This document shows, piece after piece, positions 40,301-52,300 of a stretch of 64,000 nucleotides of DNA; within the stretch, counting starts at the first letter, position 1; every line of letters starts with the position of its first letter. The stretch comes from Toxoplasma gondii ME49 (lineage: Eukaryota > Apicomplexa > Conoidasida > Eucoccidiorida > Sarcocystidae): NCBI RefSeq assembly GCF_000006565.2, contig NC_031480.1, forward strand, positions 3,879,529-3,943,528, in the 5' to 3' direction. The notes below the pieces were generated by a model. It had not been told where the DNA came from and ran no database searches. It worked only from the letters and a program-made list of their open reading frames with translations. Both the position numbers and the translations under genes were made by a program.

Positions 40301-43300
40301 ACACAGTTGAAAGCAGCGGCCTTTCCCTAGGTGGTTTCCGTTCAACGAAACGCTGTTCCCTTCCCGCTTCGTTCGAGTTCGACAGGACAGTCCTGTCGCT
40401 GTCCGTCTCACAAGAAGACTCTTCCCCTTTGGTCGGGAGACGCGCAGAGGAAACCAAGGGAGCACGACTCGAAGAGGCTTCAGCGGACATCTGACAAGTC
40501 GGAGGGAGAGAGGCTAGAAAGCGAAAGTGCAGACAGGGCCGGCGCGGGGTATGGTCAGACTCGAGTCTCAGAGGCTCTGCGGGAGGCGGCGTGCCAGCGC
40601 ACTCCACAGAGGAAGAGACAGCTGTCTCCGTTTCGACTGGCGACATGCCCTTTGGGCGCCAAGGTGACCCTTTTCCCCGTCGTGTGTCCCCGGTCCAAGC
40701 GACGTCACTGCGACGCGACTCGGACGCAGAGGGGCGAGGTGAAGAAGCGCCGATCTCCCCCAAATGCGCACCCACCCGATTCGGAGGAAGAGGAGGAATC
40801 AGAATTAGGAGATTATCAGAGAAGACCAAGGGCTCGCCCAGGTCCCCGCATTCCGGATCCTCACGAAATGGGAACGCCGAGAAAAAGGGACGCGACGACG
40901 GCGACGAACGTACGGAGATCGAGAGCGGCTGCAGAGAAAGCAGAGTCGGAAACGGGGATGCTGGACGTTGCCGATTACTGTCTCTCCGTTCAAACGTTGA
41001 GGCCTTTTGGGCCTGCCTGCCATACTCCCTAGAGAAACTGCGACCCGGTGTCAAAATGACCGGAATGCACGCGCCACTCTTCAGCCGTCCTGACGGCCAC
41101 AAGGTTGCGGTCGATTTTGGGCTTCTCCCCTTCCGCTCTTCGTTGTCCTCTGCTTCACCAGCCGGCAGCCGCCGCCCTGGCCCAGGCGTCTTGCCTTTCT
41201 CCGTCTGCGTCCGAGAGTGACTTCGCCTGCAAGAAGCCCCAGTGAAACCGTCACCAGCGTCTCGACGAAGCGGCGCCGACACGACGCCCGAGACAGACGC
41301 AGCCGAAGGACGCACGGGAGTGGCGCGAGGCTTCAGGGGATTCTTGTCGAAGAGAGCCCCGGCATGTACCGCTTTCGCGGCGTCTACCAGGGAGAGTGGA
41401 ACGGAAGAGAAATCAAACAGTGTGTGCGTCTCTCGGGGTCCGTTCTCCTCGCGGCCAGTGCGTCTTCTCCGTCGGATCCTGGACACGCAGCAGAACGAAG
41501 GGAATAAAGCAGCAGGTGGCGAGAAGGTCATCCGAAGAAACTCGTCTGCGTGACTGGGCGACTCAGGCCGTCGGCACCGAGGCCCTTCGACCGCGTCAAG
41601 GTTTTCCGAGTCTCTCCAGCCTCGAGGCGGATCCAGCGGGAGGACGAGAACGCCGCGAGAGCAACGAAGTTCGAGCGAAGGCGAAGAAACGCGATCTGGA
41701 TCGAGAGAAAAAAAAAGCGAGCCCGTGGACACGCATACGCCTTCAACTCGAGGAAGTGCAAAACAGAAAGAGCGTCCTGTCTGATCCTCGCTGAAAAGCA
41801 GAGACGGATTCGAAGATCTCGAATTTCGGGAAGATGGAGTCGGAGGTGAGACCACGGACCGGCGCATGCAGAGAGCAAGGCTGTGCTTCCTGGGCTCGCT
41901 AGAAAGGGAGACGGACTCGTCGCTGTCCTCGCCAAGCGAATGACCCTGACATGAAGCACCCCGAAGAGGCGACCTAGCGGAAGACGCCGCACACACCCCT
42001 GAGGACTGAGAGAGTGAAGGAGATAAGGAAGCAGAGAGTGACGGAGAAAACGAAGAAGACGAGAACGAGGCGGAGCGCGAAATGCAACCGTCGCGAACTT
42101 CGTCGTGTGTGGACGAGGGGGTCGAGGAATCGGACCTCGACATCTGCGACCGACCCGTTTGCCGCAAACAGGAGGGCGACGCAGACCGAGAAGAGAAAAA
42201 GGAGGACGTCGGAGAGGACTCCAGATAGTGAGGAGTGTACACACGGTCTGACGCGCTAGGTGAGTGCCGGCTGGTTGGCATCTGGGAGACATACCGATGC
42301 GCCACGAGCTTCTCATCTTTCATGCCATGTTGGCACCGCCCTTCAGAGTGCTTCGTCCCTATCCTGTCTGGCCTCTCTTTCGGCTCTGCATTCCTTCGGA
42401 TTCCATCGACTCTTCCTCCGATGAAGCTGCCTCGTCGGCGGTGATGCTCCTTTCCACTGACTTCTCCACATCTTCCCCTTCGTTCTTTCTCCTCGGTTTC
42501 TGCACTGCGCGCCCTCTCGCTGGCCTGCGTGTGCCGCTTGAAGGCTCTTTCGCTCCTGGACTTCACTGCGGCTCGCCTGCACTGTCTCCCGTCCTCTGTG
42601 TCCGTGCCGTCCGCTCTGCGCCTGCCTCTTCTTCTCGCCCAGGCTCCGGTCTCTGTCTCTCCTTGGTCACTCCCCGGGCGGCCGCTTCCGCACCCGACTC
42701 GCAGCCCACTTTCAGCGTCCTTGGACTCCACAGAAGGAAAGTAAGCGGCGATCTTTTGCGTCCCCAGGTGAAGTTTGTACATCCACCACACTGCAACGAA
42801 AAGGCAGACAAGAACCGAACCGCCACACCAGTACACGCCGGGCTTCATTTCGACTGCGAATGAAGGCAAACGCCAGAGAGGAGACCGAAAACTGGCCAGC
42901 GATCGCAGAAGCAACGCTGAAGAGAGACACGCCAAGGAACACTGATCATGTCTTTTCTGCATCCCTGAAAGAACCTGTTTAAATGCAAAATTCTCCATGC
43001 AACGTCAACAAGAAATCACGTCTGGCATCGAGGCTTTCCTTGTTTCGCATCCACGTGCAGCCGATCTCCCGTCTTGGGTGTGAAAGCGCAATTCGAGCTG
43101 ATCCGTTTCTTCGTTTTTGCATCTCCTCCCTTGCTGTACCCTCTGTCCCTCTGTCGTCTACAGCGCCCTCTTCCGACCTTGATTTGCTCTCCTTCGTTTT
43201 CTTCGCTGCTTCCTCACCCTCTCGACTTACTGGTCCGAAGGAGAAACGAAACGCCAAGCCCGGCGTACACCTTCGCGATGTGGACGGCACACCTGGCTGT

Positions 43301-46300
43301 TCCAGATCTCTCCGGGCTTTCTGCCTGCGGAGATCTCTGCCTCACAAAAGAAGGCGAGACAGCTGATTCCGTCCTCTTGGCTCTCCCAGACGAACGTGGC
43401 GACTTGGTACGCGACGACGCGGATTTGAAATGTCGGTCTCGGCATCGCGCGTGCGTTGGGCGCTCCTCATCGTCCCCGTCTCGTAAACCGTTCGCTTCTT
43501 TGCCTTTGGTTTCCCTTTCCTGAGACATTTCTCCCTCATCATCGCCTCCCTGGATTGTGCGGTCTGTTGCGTTGTGAGCGTCGACGGTGACGAGAGCGAG
43601 CCAGAGGCCAAACGACTCGGGACAGTCTCCAGCGGTCTCTTCATTGGCGTCCGATCCACCCTCCCCTTCATATCCATAGACGAGAATTTCTGATCTTTCG
43701 CGGCGAGAGCCGGGCGTTCGGGTTCTCGAGTCCTGGCGCTTCGCTTCGTTGAAGTCTGTCCGGTGAACGGAAAACGGAGAACTGTGTGAGCAAGGAAGAG
43801 TCGAAGGCCCGGAGGGCAATGCGCGGCGTGATGGTGAACAGGACGAGACGTTGCGGGGGAGCCCACACATCTCAGAGACTTGAATAGCCTTCGCGCCGCC
43901 GCCAAGGAACAGCCACTGCTTCACAGTCCAAACGGCGAGGCACATTCCTGTCTCCTCTTCTCTTTCTTCTTCTCCACTGATTTCCTCTTCTTCTCCACGG
44001 ATTTCCTCTTCGTCTTCACAGTCGTCCTCTCCCATCCGTTTGTGCGGGTTGCCTCCCCTCTCTCGGCCTCCCGTCACTTTGCGCTGGACAGGGACGGGGG
44101 CGAGGTGGAGAGCAGAGAGAACGGCTGTGTTTGAGAAGGTGACAGCGAAGCAGGGCAACACCCGCAAGTGGGCGGAGGCCTTGGCACTGTCGCCTATGCG
44201 CTCGCCACCTCGGGGGGGCGACACCGAATGACGGCCTCTCTCCGACGTATGCGCGGCAACCTCTCCAGTAGCTTCCGTCTGGCTCTCCTCAGCCGGCGCC
44301 ACGCTCAGCTCCTGTCTCGTTTCTCTCTGAGCTGGTTCCCTCTCTGTCGTCACGGCGACCTTCTTCTCTCTGTCTGGGCCTTGCTCTCTCTCTTCTTCTC
44401 TCGCCGCCTCTGGGGCGCCTGCCCCGCCAGACGCCCCGTCCACCTCCCGCTGGCCTGGCCGAACCTGCGAGCTCGCAGAAGAGGCAGAAGCCGAAGCTAG
44501 GGCGCGGGAGAGAAGGAGGAGGTGGTGCTCGACAGGCGGGGCGCCCGCAGCCGGAAAGCGAGAGAGAAGAACATCGTCTGAAGCTGGGAAGCTGCGCGGG
44601 TCGCTCCGTTTGCCAGACGCGACTTCTTGCCCACATCGACAACGGAGAGACAGAACAGAAAGCTCGACAGTCACACATCCGTCCTTGCCTTCTCTCCACA
44701 AAGCGGGTCTTGTCTCGGTGTCTGCGACACTGTCAACTTCTTCGCTTCCAGGGAGACCTCCCGCTTCACCTTTCTTCTCTCCGCTGCAGATGCACCAAGG
44801 AGGGGAAGCCGGAGGAAAAAGGCGAAGAAAAAAAGGATACGTCGGGGTGCCGGGAGAACACTCAGAGGACCCGCGGGACGGCGCCAGGCGATTTGGCGTG
44901 GACTCGAAACGTGAGCGGCTCTCAAGCAGGCGATCGACAGACGAACATCTCGCCTGCATCGCGAGACGGTGCCGGAAGCACGAAACAACGAAGAACAGAC
45001 GCTTCAGACTGGATTCTGACAAGCAGATGTCGGCGTTCGCCGCGTTAACCTGAAGTCGGCAACTCCATGCAAAGCGAGGTAACCGGGTGCACGCGCTTAT
45101 GTGTCTGTGTCCAGACGAAAGAACAGCGTCTGCATTCTGGGTTTCTCCAGTTCTTGCCCCGTCGTCTTCTCGAGTCGGCCCCGGCGGCTCTGCGAATGGC
45201 TCTGGGTGACTCCGCGAAGAAGAAGCGAGACGAGGAGACGCGGGAGAGGCCTCGACGCTTGGGAGACTTGCAGACCTGGAGTACCGGAAATGCAGGACCC
45301 CCGGGAATGGAGAAGAAGGCAAGGAAACGCGACAGATCTGGGGGCGGCTTCCAGAAGAAACTGAGCGGTGCGAGTTCGCTTTCTTCTCCTCTTCCCGTGG
45401 GGGTTCCTGCTCAAGACGCAATCCTGGCTCCGCATCATAAGGCGAAACGTAGGATAGAAAACTTTGGCCGGGGGCGGAGCAAGCGGCCGAAGAACGAAAA
45501 GACGCATCCGGCGAGGAGGAAAACACCCGCGGTATCGGAAATGAATGAACTGCCACAGAGGGAGGTTCAGATGATAACGACGGGCGGCGGCTGTGCTCGT
45601 TCATGGCGAAAGAGCTGTACGGCCTGTTTGCCATGCAGGGAGCCCCAGGAGCTGCTTCAGCGAGAGGCAGAGCCGAATCCGGGAGCAGACGAGGCAGAGC
45701 TCGAAAACCTGGAAGAGACCAGACGGACGTGGTATCTTGCCAGACGCCCCGACCCTTTCCGTCCATCGATGTTCCACAGAACGTTTGGGAGTTGTCCGTC
45801 GAAGCATCGCCAACTGAACCTGAAAGAGGCGACGTCGAGAGCAGAACAGACAGCACACGACTCGACGTCGACCAGAGTGACCTCGCCCTCGCTTGGCGCT
45901 CGTGAGCGCGGGAATAGGGGAACTCCGAGAACGCAGACGCCAGACGCTCACCCCGTAGGGAGCGTGAAGAACTGGGAAGAGTCTGCGGAGACGAGGCGCG
46001 AGGTACATGCGCGTTCTGCGTACAAGACGTCTTTCTCTGAGAGCCAGCTGACGGCCGCACGGCATCGAGGGAGGACGCAGAAGAAGAAGGCGAGGAAGGT
46101 GCAGAGACAGGAGTCCAGTGGAAAGCCGACGAAGATGGACAACTGAAGAAACTCTTTGCTCGGTCGATGTCACGATCCCGGCATCCTGTCTTGGTCCTTC
46201 TCCGTTTCGTCGTTTGTTCACCTTCCTGTTCCATTGTCGATCCTTCGTCGGTCTCGCGTTCTGGCTCGAACTCTGCCTCCTTCGGTGTGCGTGCGAAGAC

Positions 46301-49300
46301 TAGCAGTGGGGCGGGAGCGACCCTCCAGAAGAGAGGAGAAAGCGCGTTTTTGATTGCAGGCGAAACCCCCGCCAATGCCATCTTGGCTGCCTCCTGTGTT
46401 TCCATTCCCTCGTTCGAGGAGAAGAATCCACACAGCCGGGTGTCATCCCACTCGGATGCGCTTCTGGCTCTCCCCATTCCGCTTTCTCTGGCGCTTTCGA
46501 GTGACACACCCAGCTCCTCGCTCTCTGTCTGCTGTACCCGCGGCCAAGTTGGCCACAAGCCTTCAGCTTCGCTCTCTTCAAGCCCTCCAGGAACCTGTGC
46601 TGTGGGCCTTCTCCACCGACGACATTCGGCGCTTCTCTCGTACCTTATCTCCCCTCTCTCTACGCCGTCCCTGTCTCCATCCCCTCTCTGTCGACCATCT
46701 TCCTCAGGCTGGACCCAGCCGTGTTCGAAGATATGGAGACCTTCGAGATGCGCCTCGCACGCTTCCAGCAAAAGAAACCGTTTGGCTTCGCGCTGGCCTC
46801 TCCGTCTCGATTGTTCGTCTTCAAGGCTGCATGCGTAAGTTTCGCTTGCCTGTTTTTTCCGCTCCTCGTCTGCCGGTTCTTGCTGGGCGAGATGCGCCTC
46901 TCCGACCCCCTTGGTGGGGCGACGCTCAGCCGAATCAAGCATCCGAGAGATGTCGACCGAGGAGCAGGAGGCGAAATGCGACGGAGTGCGACGTTCGTTT
47001 CCTTCTCGCTCGCCTGTCAGTGTGCCGTCCCCACTGCCCGAGAACGCAGAGGGGGACGAAGACGGAGAGAAGAGGGCGACGGCAACGAGGCCTCGCAGAT
47101 CCAGAGCGTAATGGAGGAGCTGGAAGGGATGAAGTGTGGCGGCTTCGCCTTGGAGAAATCGATCTTCTTGTTCTCTTCTCCACCATTCAGGTAGGCTCCG
47201 TCGCGGCCTACAAAATGGCTCCAATCGTTCTCGACGCACCACCAGAGAACGAGAAAGATGGACCTGCTCAGCTTCGCGACTTGTCTCCCCAGAACTGTCG
47301 ACAGGCGACGAAGGAGACGCCGGCGACACGATCAATGAAGACGAATCACAGGCGAGTACGCCAGGTTGTTCAGCCGTCTCGTGCTCGTAGCGAAGATACA
47401 ACTGTTCCAGGCGGAAAGCGAGAAGGAGGTTCAGTCTCCTCAAAAGCGAGTCCGCCGCAGTCGTCGACGGAGAATCTTTCTTGACTGTGTCTTCGGAGCC
47501 AGTCGACGCGAAAGGGACAGCGGTGTCACGCGATCTGGAAACAAACGTGGGCGGGCACTCTTGGGGCTCGAAAAAACAAAGTTCGCTCTCGCTGTTGCTA
47601 CCCAATGCGTCAAGCAAATCAGCTGAATACAGTCGCTTCCATCTGCCTCTGTTCTCTGTCTCGGCTGTTCTCTCCTGATCTGCCTTGTGAAGGCGTATCC
47701 CGTTGTGTCTCTTCTCGCAGTCAGCCAGGGAATCGACATAGTTTAAATCCTTCTGCTGCCGATGCGACGTTCGTTCTTGCACCTTTTGTCTGACCGATTT
47801 CACCTCTCCTCTCCTCGTTGCCGTGCATCTCACCACTCTCCCTTCACAATTCCTTTGCTCTTCTCTTCGTTGGTTCACCTCTTCGTCTCTGTCTCCCCTC
47901 CTCCTTGTCTCGCGTTCTTCTTTCATGTCTCTCCCTGCCTGCGGGAAGCGTCTCCCTGCGTTCCAGGCCATCGCGTCCGGATTTCTTTCCGACAAGGAGA
48001 TGGTACGCAGCTGTTTGCCAGTGAGTCTCTCTCTGCTTCTCTCATCGTCCTGTGAGTCGCTCTCACATCGCCCTGAACCACAAACGCTGCACTGGCGAGC
48101 AGAGCGTGGGGAGTGCCCTGCGGGGCTGTGAGATTCTGAGTCGGAAAGACCCCCCGCGGTGTCTGTCTTCGGGGACGCAACCGCCTGATGCAAAGCTGGT
48201 GAATAGGGTGACGAGAAGGAGGAAAAGGCCAACAAAACGAGGTACGTCTCTCTGGTGAAGAGAAGAGCCACGGGGCTAATCCAAGTCTCGATTTGAAGGA
48301 GGGGCGGCATCATGTGACCTTCGTCCCCTTCGCTGAGAAGCCATCTATCTCTTTTTTCTTCTTCGCGGTCCCCGGCACTCCCTGCTGCTTCGCATCCACT
48401 CCCGGACGCGTTCGAAGACGAAGATCGACGCGAGAGGTCCTTCGGCGTCTTCCCTGAGCCTCCTGCGAGCCCCTGGTCGTCCTGGCAAGCCTTTGAAGCA
48501 GTCTGGATCATCGATGCGCATGCAGATGTGCAACAAACCTGAGAGGACGGCAGACGCCAAGGGGACTTCTCGTTGTTCGCCGTCTGCCTCGCGGTAGCCC
48601 CCGGCGAGGAAACAGGAGAGATCGGAAACCAAGCGGAGGCGACGCAAACAGACACTGGCTGCACCACTGGCGTCCAGGAGCGCGGGCGCGAAGCCGCCGA
48701 GTTGACACAACGCGGCGCGGAACGAAGAGGTCGACATGTCCGATACGGCAAGCCGTTGCTACGAACACGGTCCCACCCGTCGGCTTCTCCAGTCGCGTCG
48801 CTTTTGCCTCTCCGAGTTCTTTTCCGCGACCTCTCTGCCGCAGTCCCTGCCTCGCGGTCGGCCTGCCTTTCGGATGGACAACGGACAGATCGGAGAGGCG
48901 ACAAGCTGAGTCTCTCTGGCTCCACTTCCTCGTATTTGCACCGGGGATTCCCAGACGCCAAACATGCGCGAGGAAGCGACTGTTCGCGTCCTTCTTTCTC
49001 TTGTCGTTCTCCTTCAGAGCGTCCTCCCAGAAACCGGCCCTCGACCGAGCTCTCGCCGTCAAGGCGCGAGGGCGAAGCAGAGCGAGAAACGAAGAAGTCC
49101 GAAGCAACGCAAATCGAGAGTCTCTGCAGCGAAAGGTGGACCCCTGGCTTCACTGCGGAAGCGCCGAAAGGCGGCGAAGCCCGACAAGGACGAACCTCTG
49201 TGCCCCCCAGACATCCCGCATGCGCCTGTGTACACGCATGGTCCCCGCCTGACCGTCTGGCTCCTCCCGCGTTCTCGCCGATCTCTGGGCAGCTCTCCAG

Positions 49301-52300
49301 TTGTGCCGCATTGCTTCCGCGTCTCTCTCGAGACGACGGCCTTGTTGTGGCCTTCGTGCTCTGGCGGTCTCCCCTCTCTGTTCTTTCTGCCTCACGGGCA
49401 CCACCCAGCTGACGCGCCACTCGCGGCGGGAGACTCCCGCGTCTCGTCTCCACGTTGGGGGTCTCTGGGTCTCGCGCTTCGTCGACGCTTGCTCTCCTCG
49501 ACCGCCATCGCCCCGCCCTCTGCGTTCCAAATCGCTCGTCGATCGCTGTCCGGGAGCAGTCGCCGGGTCGAGGCTGTGAATCCGAGGAACCACTTGATCG
49601 ACGCGGCCGCTCCGAAGTTGCAAACGGCGCCTCGCCAGGCGGCGAACAGCTAAAGATCCGAAAAGGCGGGAGAGAATCCACTCCGACAGCCTTCGTCCCA
49701 GCGTTGCCCCGCTGCGTGTGATCCCACCACCGAGAGGTGATCTCCGACGAAGCAAGCGACTGAGGCGACACAACCGCCGTTGACCCTGCATCCGAGAGAC
49801 CAAATTTCGTCTTGTTTCGCTCTCCCGTCTCGCAGGAAAAACAGAGACACAGAGGGACTCTCCCACGGAGACTCAGACGCTCAAGGAAGAGGCGAACTCC
49901 GGCAACTCGCGCATCATCCTCGTTTTGCTGGCGGCAAAGAAGAAGGTTCTCCATTGTTTCTTCTTCCTGGTCGTCCTCGCTTGCCATCTCGCTGTCTCGC
50001 GCTCTGTCCCTCGTAGGCTCACCAGCGTCTTTGGAAGACGCGACAGAGGGATTTGCATGGTGAGACAGAAGCAGAAGTGACACAGGTCCGACAGCGACAT
50101 CTACGTTCGCTGCAGACGCCCGATGAGACGCCACATGACCCTGAGAGCAGGAGCCTCTCTCGGCTTCATCGCGCGTTGCTTCGTGGTTTTCTGGCTCAGC
50201 CGCGCCGGACGTTTCGCCGTTTCCGAATCTCAGGTCTTCGCCGGAACACTCCACACATTCACACGGTCTGGAGGCGGAATGCAGTTCAGCGAAAAACGCC
50301 GACAAATTTGCCTTCTGTCTCAGCAGGCTCCGGCAATCGACCACTCCCGAGAGAAGCCGACAACGGGCGAACAGCGCGTCTGCGCTCGCCTCAGAGGAGG
50401 CTGGTGAAGCCTGTGAAGCTTGTGTGACACACGGGAAGGCAGGCAGTGACGACGGCAACGACGGGAGCACAGCGTGAGACAAAGCATGATCGGCACCGTA
50501 ACGAGAATAACCTTGACGCAAAAAGGATTGCTCCTGACTCGCGTTAAAACTCCTGTAAACTGTTCTTTCTTCTGGACCATCTTCACTCGGGTCTCCCATG
50601 TCACTACGTTTCCCTAGACATATCGCTGCAATGCTCCTCAGAGCGGCCCTTGGTCCTTCATTGGTGCCACTGTTTACATGGCCGCGCTGCTCCCTGGAAG
50701 CGCAAGACAAAGGAGACGAAGGACAAGAAGGAGACGAAGACACAGAAGCAAAGGCCGAAGCAGAGGTGACCGAAGCAGGAGGGTCCCGGGACCTGGTGAA
50801 GCAGCGCTGCCCAGAAGGATGCTGATCGCGAGTAGACTCTGGACGTTTCCCTGAACAGGAGCATGAGGAAGAATGAGGAGCGAGAGAGAGAGGCGGCGGC
50901 GTCTCCTCGGCAGCACTCGTTGTCGCTTCTTCGAGTCCTGAAAGAGAAAAGTCACGTCGCGTAGGTACAGTACCATCGCAGACTGGCGAATGGTAGGAAA
51001 ACAGTATCCCGCAGTGCGGAGACACTGTCGAGAGGAGGCGCGATCTCGTGGCGTCTTGGGCTGGAAAGGACGAACTGTCCAATGCTTGCTGGGACTGAAT
51101 GAAACGCGGCGCAGCCGATGGATAAGACGATCCCTGAACTGACCCATCCTCCCTCAGGTTCTCCTCCTTTCCGTCGTGCGATTCCGGCATTTCCCTGAAC
51201 GTTCCTTGGTCAGGAAAAGGAGTTGGACAGCTGTCCTTTCTACTGGCAGACGCCCTGGCAGTTGCATGCTTGTTGGAGGCGCCGAACGACGAGGAGGAAG
51301 AAACGGTTTCTGACTGTTCGCGTTCCGCTCTTTCGTCCTTCCTGTCTTCTCTGTTTACCTCGAGTGTTTCTTCATCTTCCAGCGCCAGAGACTCTCCCGG
51401 AAAAACGAGCGACTGAACTGCTTCGTTCGGTGACCCGAGAGACACGCAGGAGAATTGGAGGCCGCATGACTTGTCGTAGGCTTCGAAGCCAGCGAGAGAG
51501 AAACAGAGCGCATGCAGTCTCAATCCGGGCGCCTGGGCCTCCGGTCTCCCGCGCATTTCTCCCGCGTCGGATTCACCGAAACTATTCAGGTTAGACGTCC
51601 GACACGACGACCGCCAGCGAGGGGGCACCGAACCGGCGGGTGGAGTGGAGGCAAGATGCCTCTCTCCAGAGCGAGCTAAGAATGATGCATGCGACTCACT
51701 GATACCGTTTTCAGAGCGTGACGAAGTTACGCTCACCCGGCGAATCCTTCCTGCGAGGTCGACAGACTCGGCGAACTTCGTTGACTTGCCCCCCGTCAGT
51801 CTCTCCCCGTCGCTGTCTTCTCTCTCTCGGCTTCCACCCTTGTCGAGCGTACCGGGACTCCTCGGAGAGGCCGAAGCAGAGCCGGTGAACGACGACGAGG
51901 ACAGAGGTACGGGCGCGAGAACGAGATGCACTTCGGCGTCGAGACGAGCGAGAGTTACGACAGAATGCAAGGCGTTGCATCGCTCCTGCCGAAAAGAGGG
52001 ATTTAGGGGAGGGCTTTGGAAAGAGAAAGAATGAGAAGGGAGGACCGCCGGGAAACGAAGAGCGTAGTTCTTCGTGCCGTGCTGAGAGCGGTGAGATTCT
52101 TCTGTCTCTGGCATTGAAAATCCCCTTCGTCCTCTTTCGAGAGTTTCCTTCCCCTTTCTCTGTAGTCCCTGCGGGGCGTTGTCCGTTTCACCCCAATTAA
52201 GGTGGATCCTCGTCCGTTCATTCTTCACACGGAAATGGAGAGAGGAAAGCGCGAATTGGGTCTTCTCGCCTTTGGCATCCTGGACCCCCCTGCCAACGTG

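Noticed and set aside
42844..43231. Split of the giant gene into two genes, the second starting MKPGVYW or MENFAFK
   Set aside because: Exon 1 would end with a stop at 43214, leaving only about 200-370 bp for a 3' end and a new promoter. A GTAAGT donor and phase-1 acceptors join the halves cleanly, and VPS13 domains are spread over both.
45067..46146. 359-codon plus-strand open frame
   Set aside because: It lies opposite VPS13-like exon 1 and reads as low-complexity Arg/Lys-rich sequence, a shadow of the real frame.
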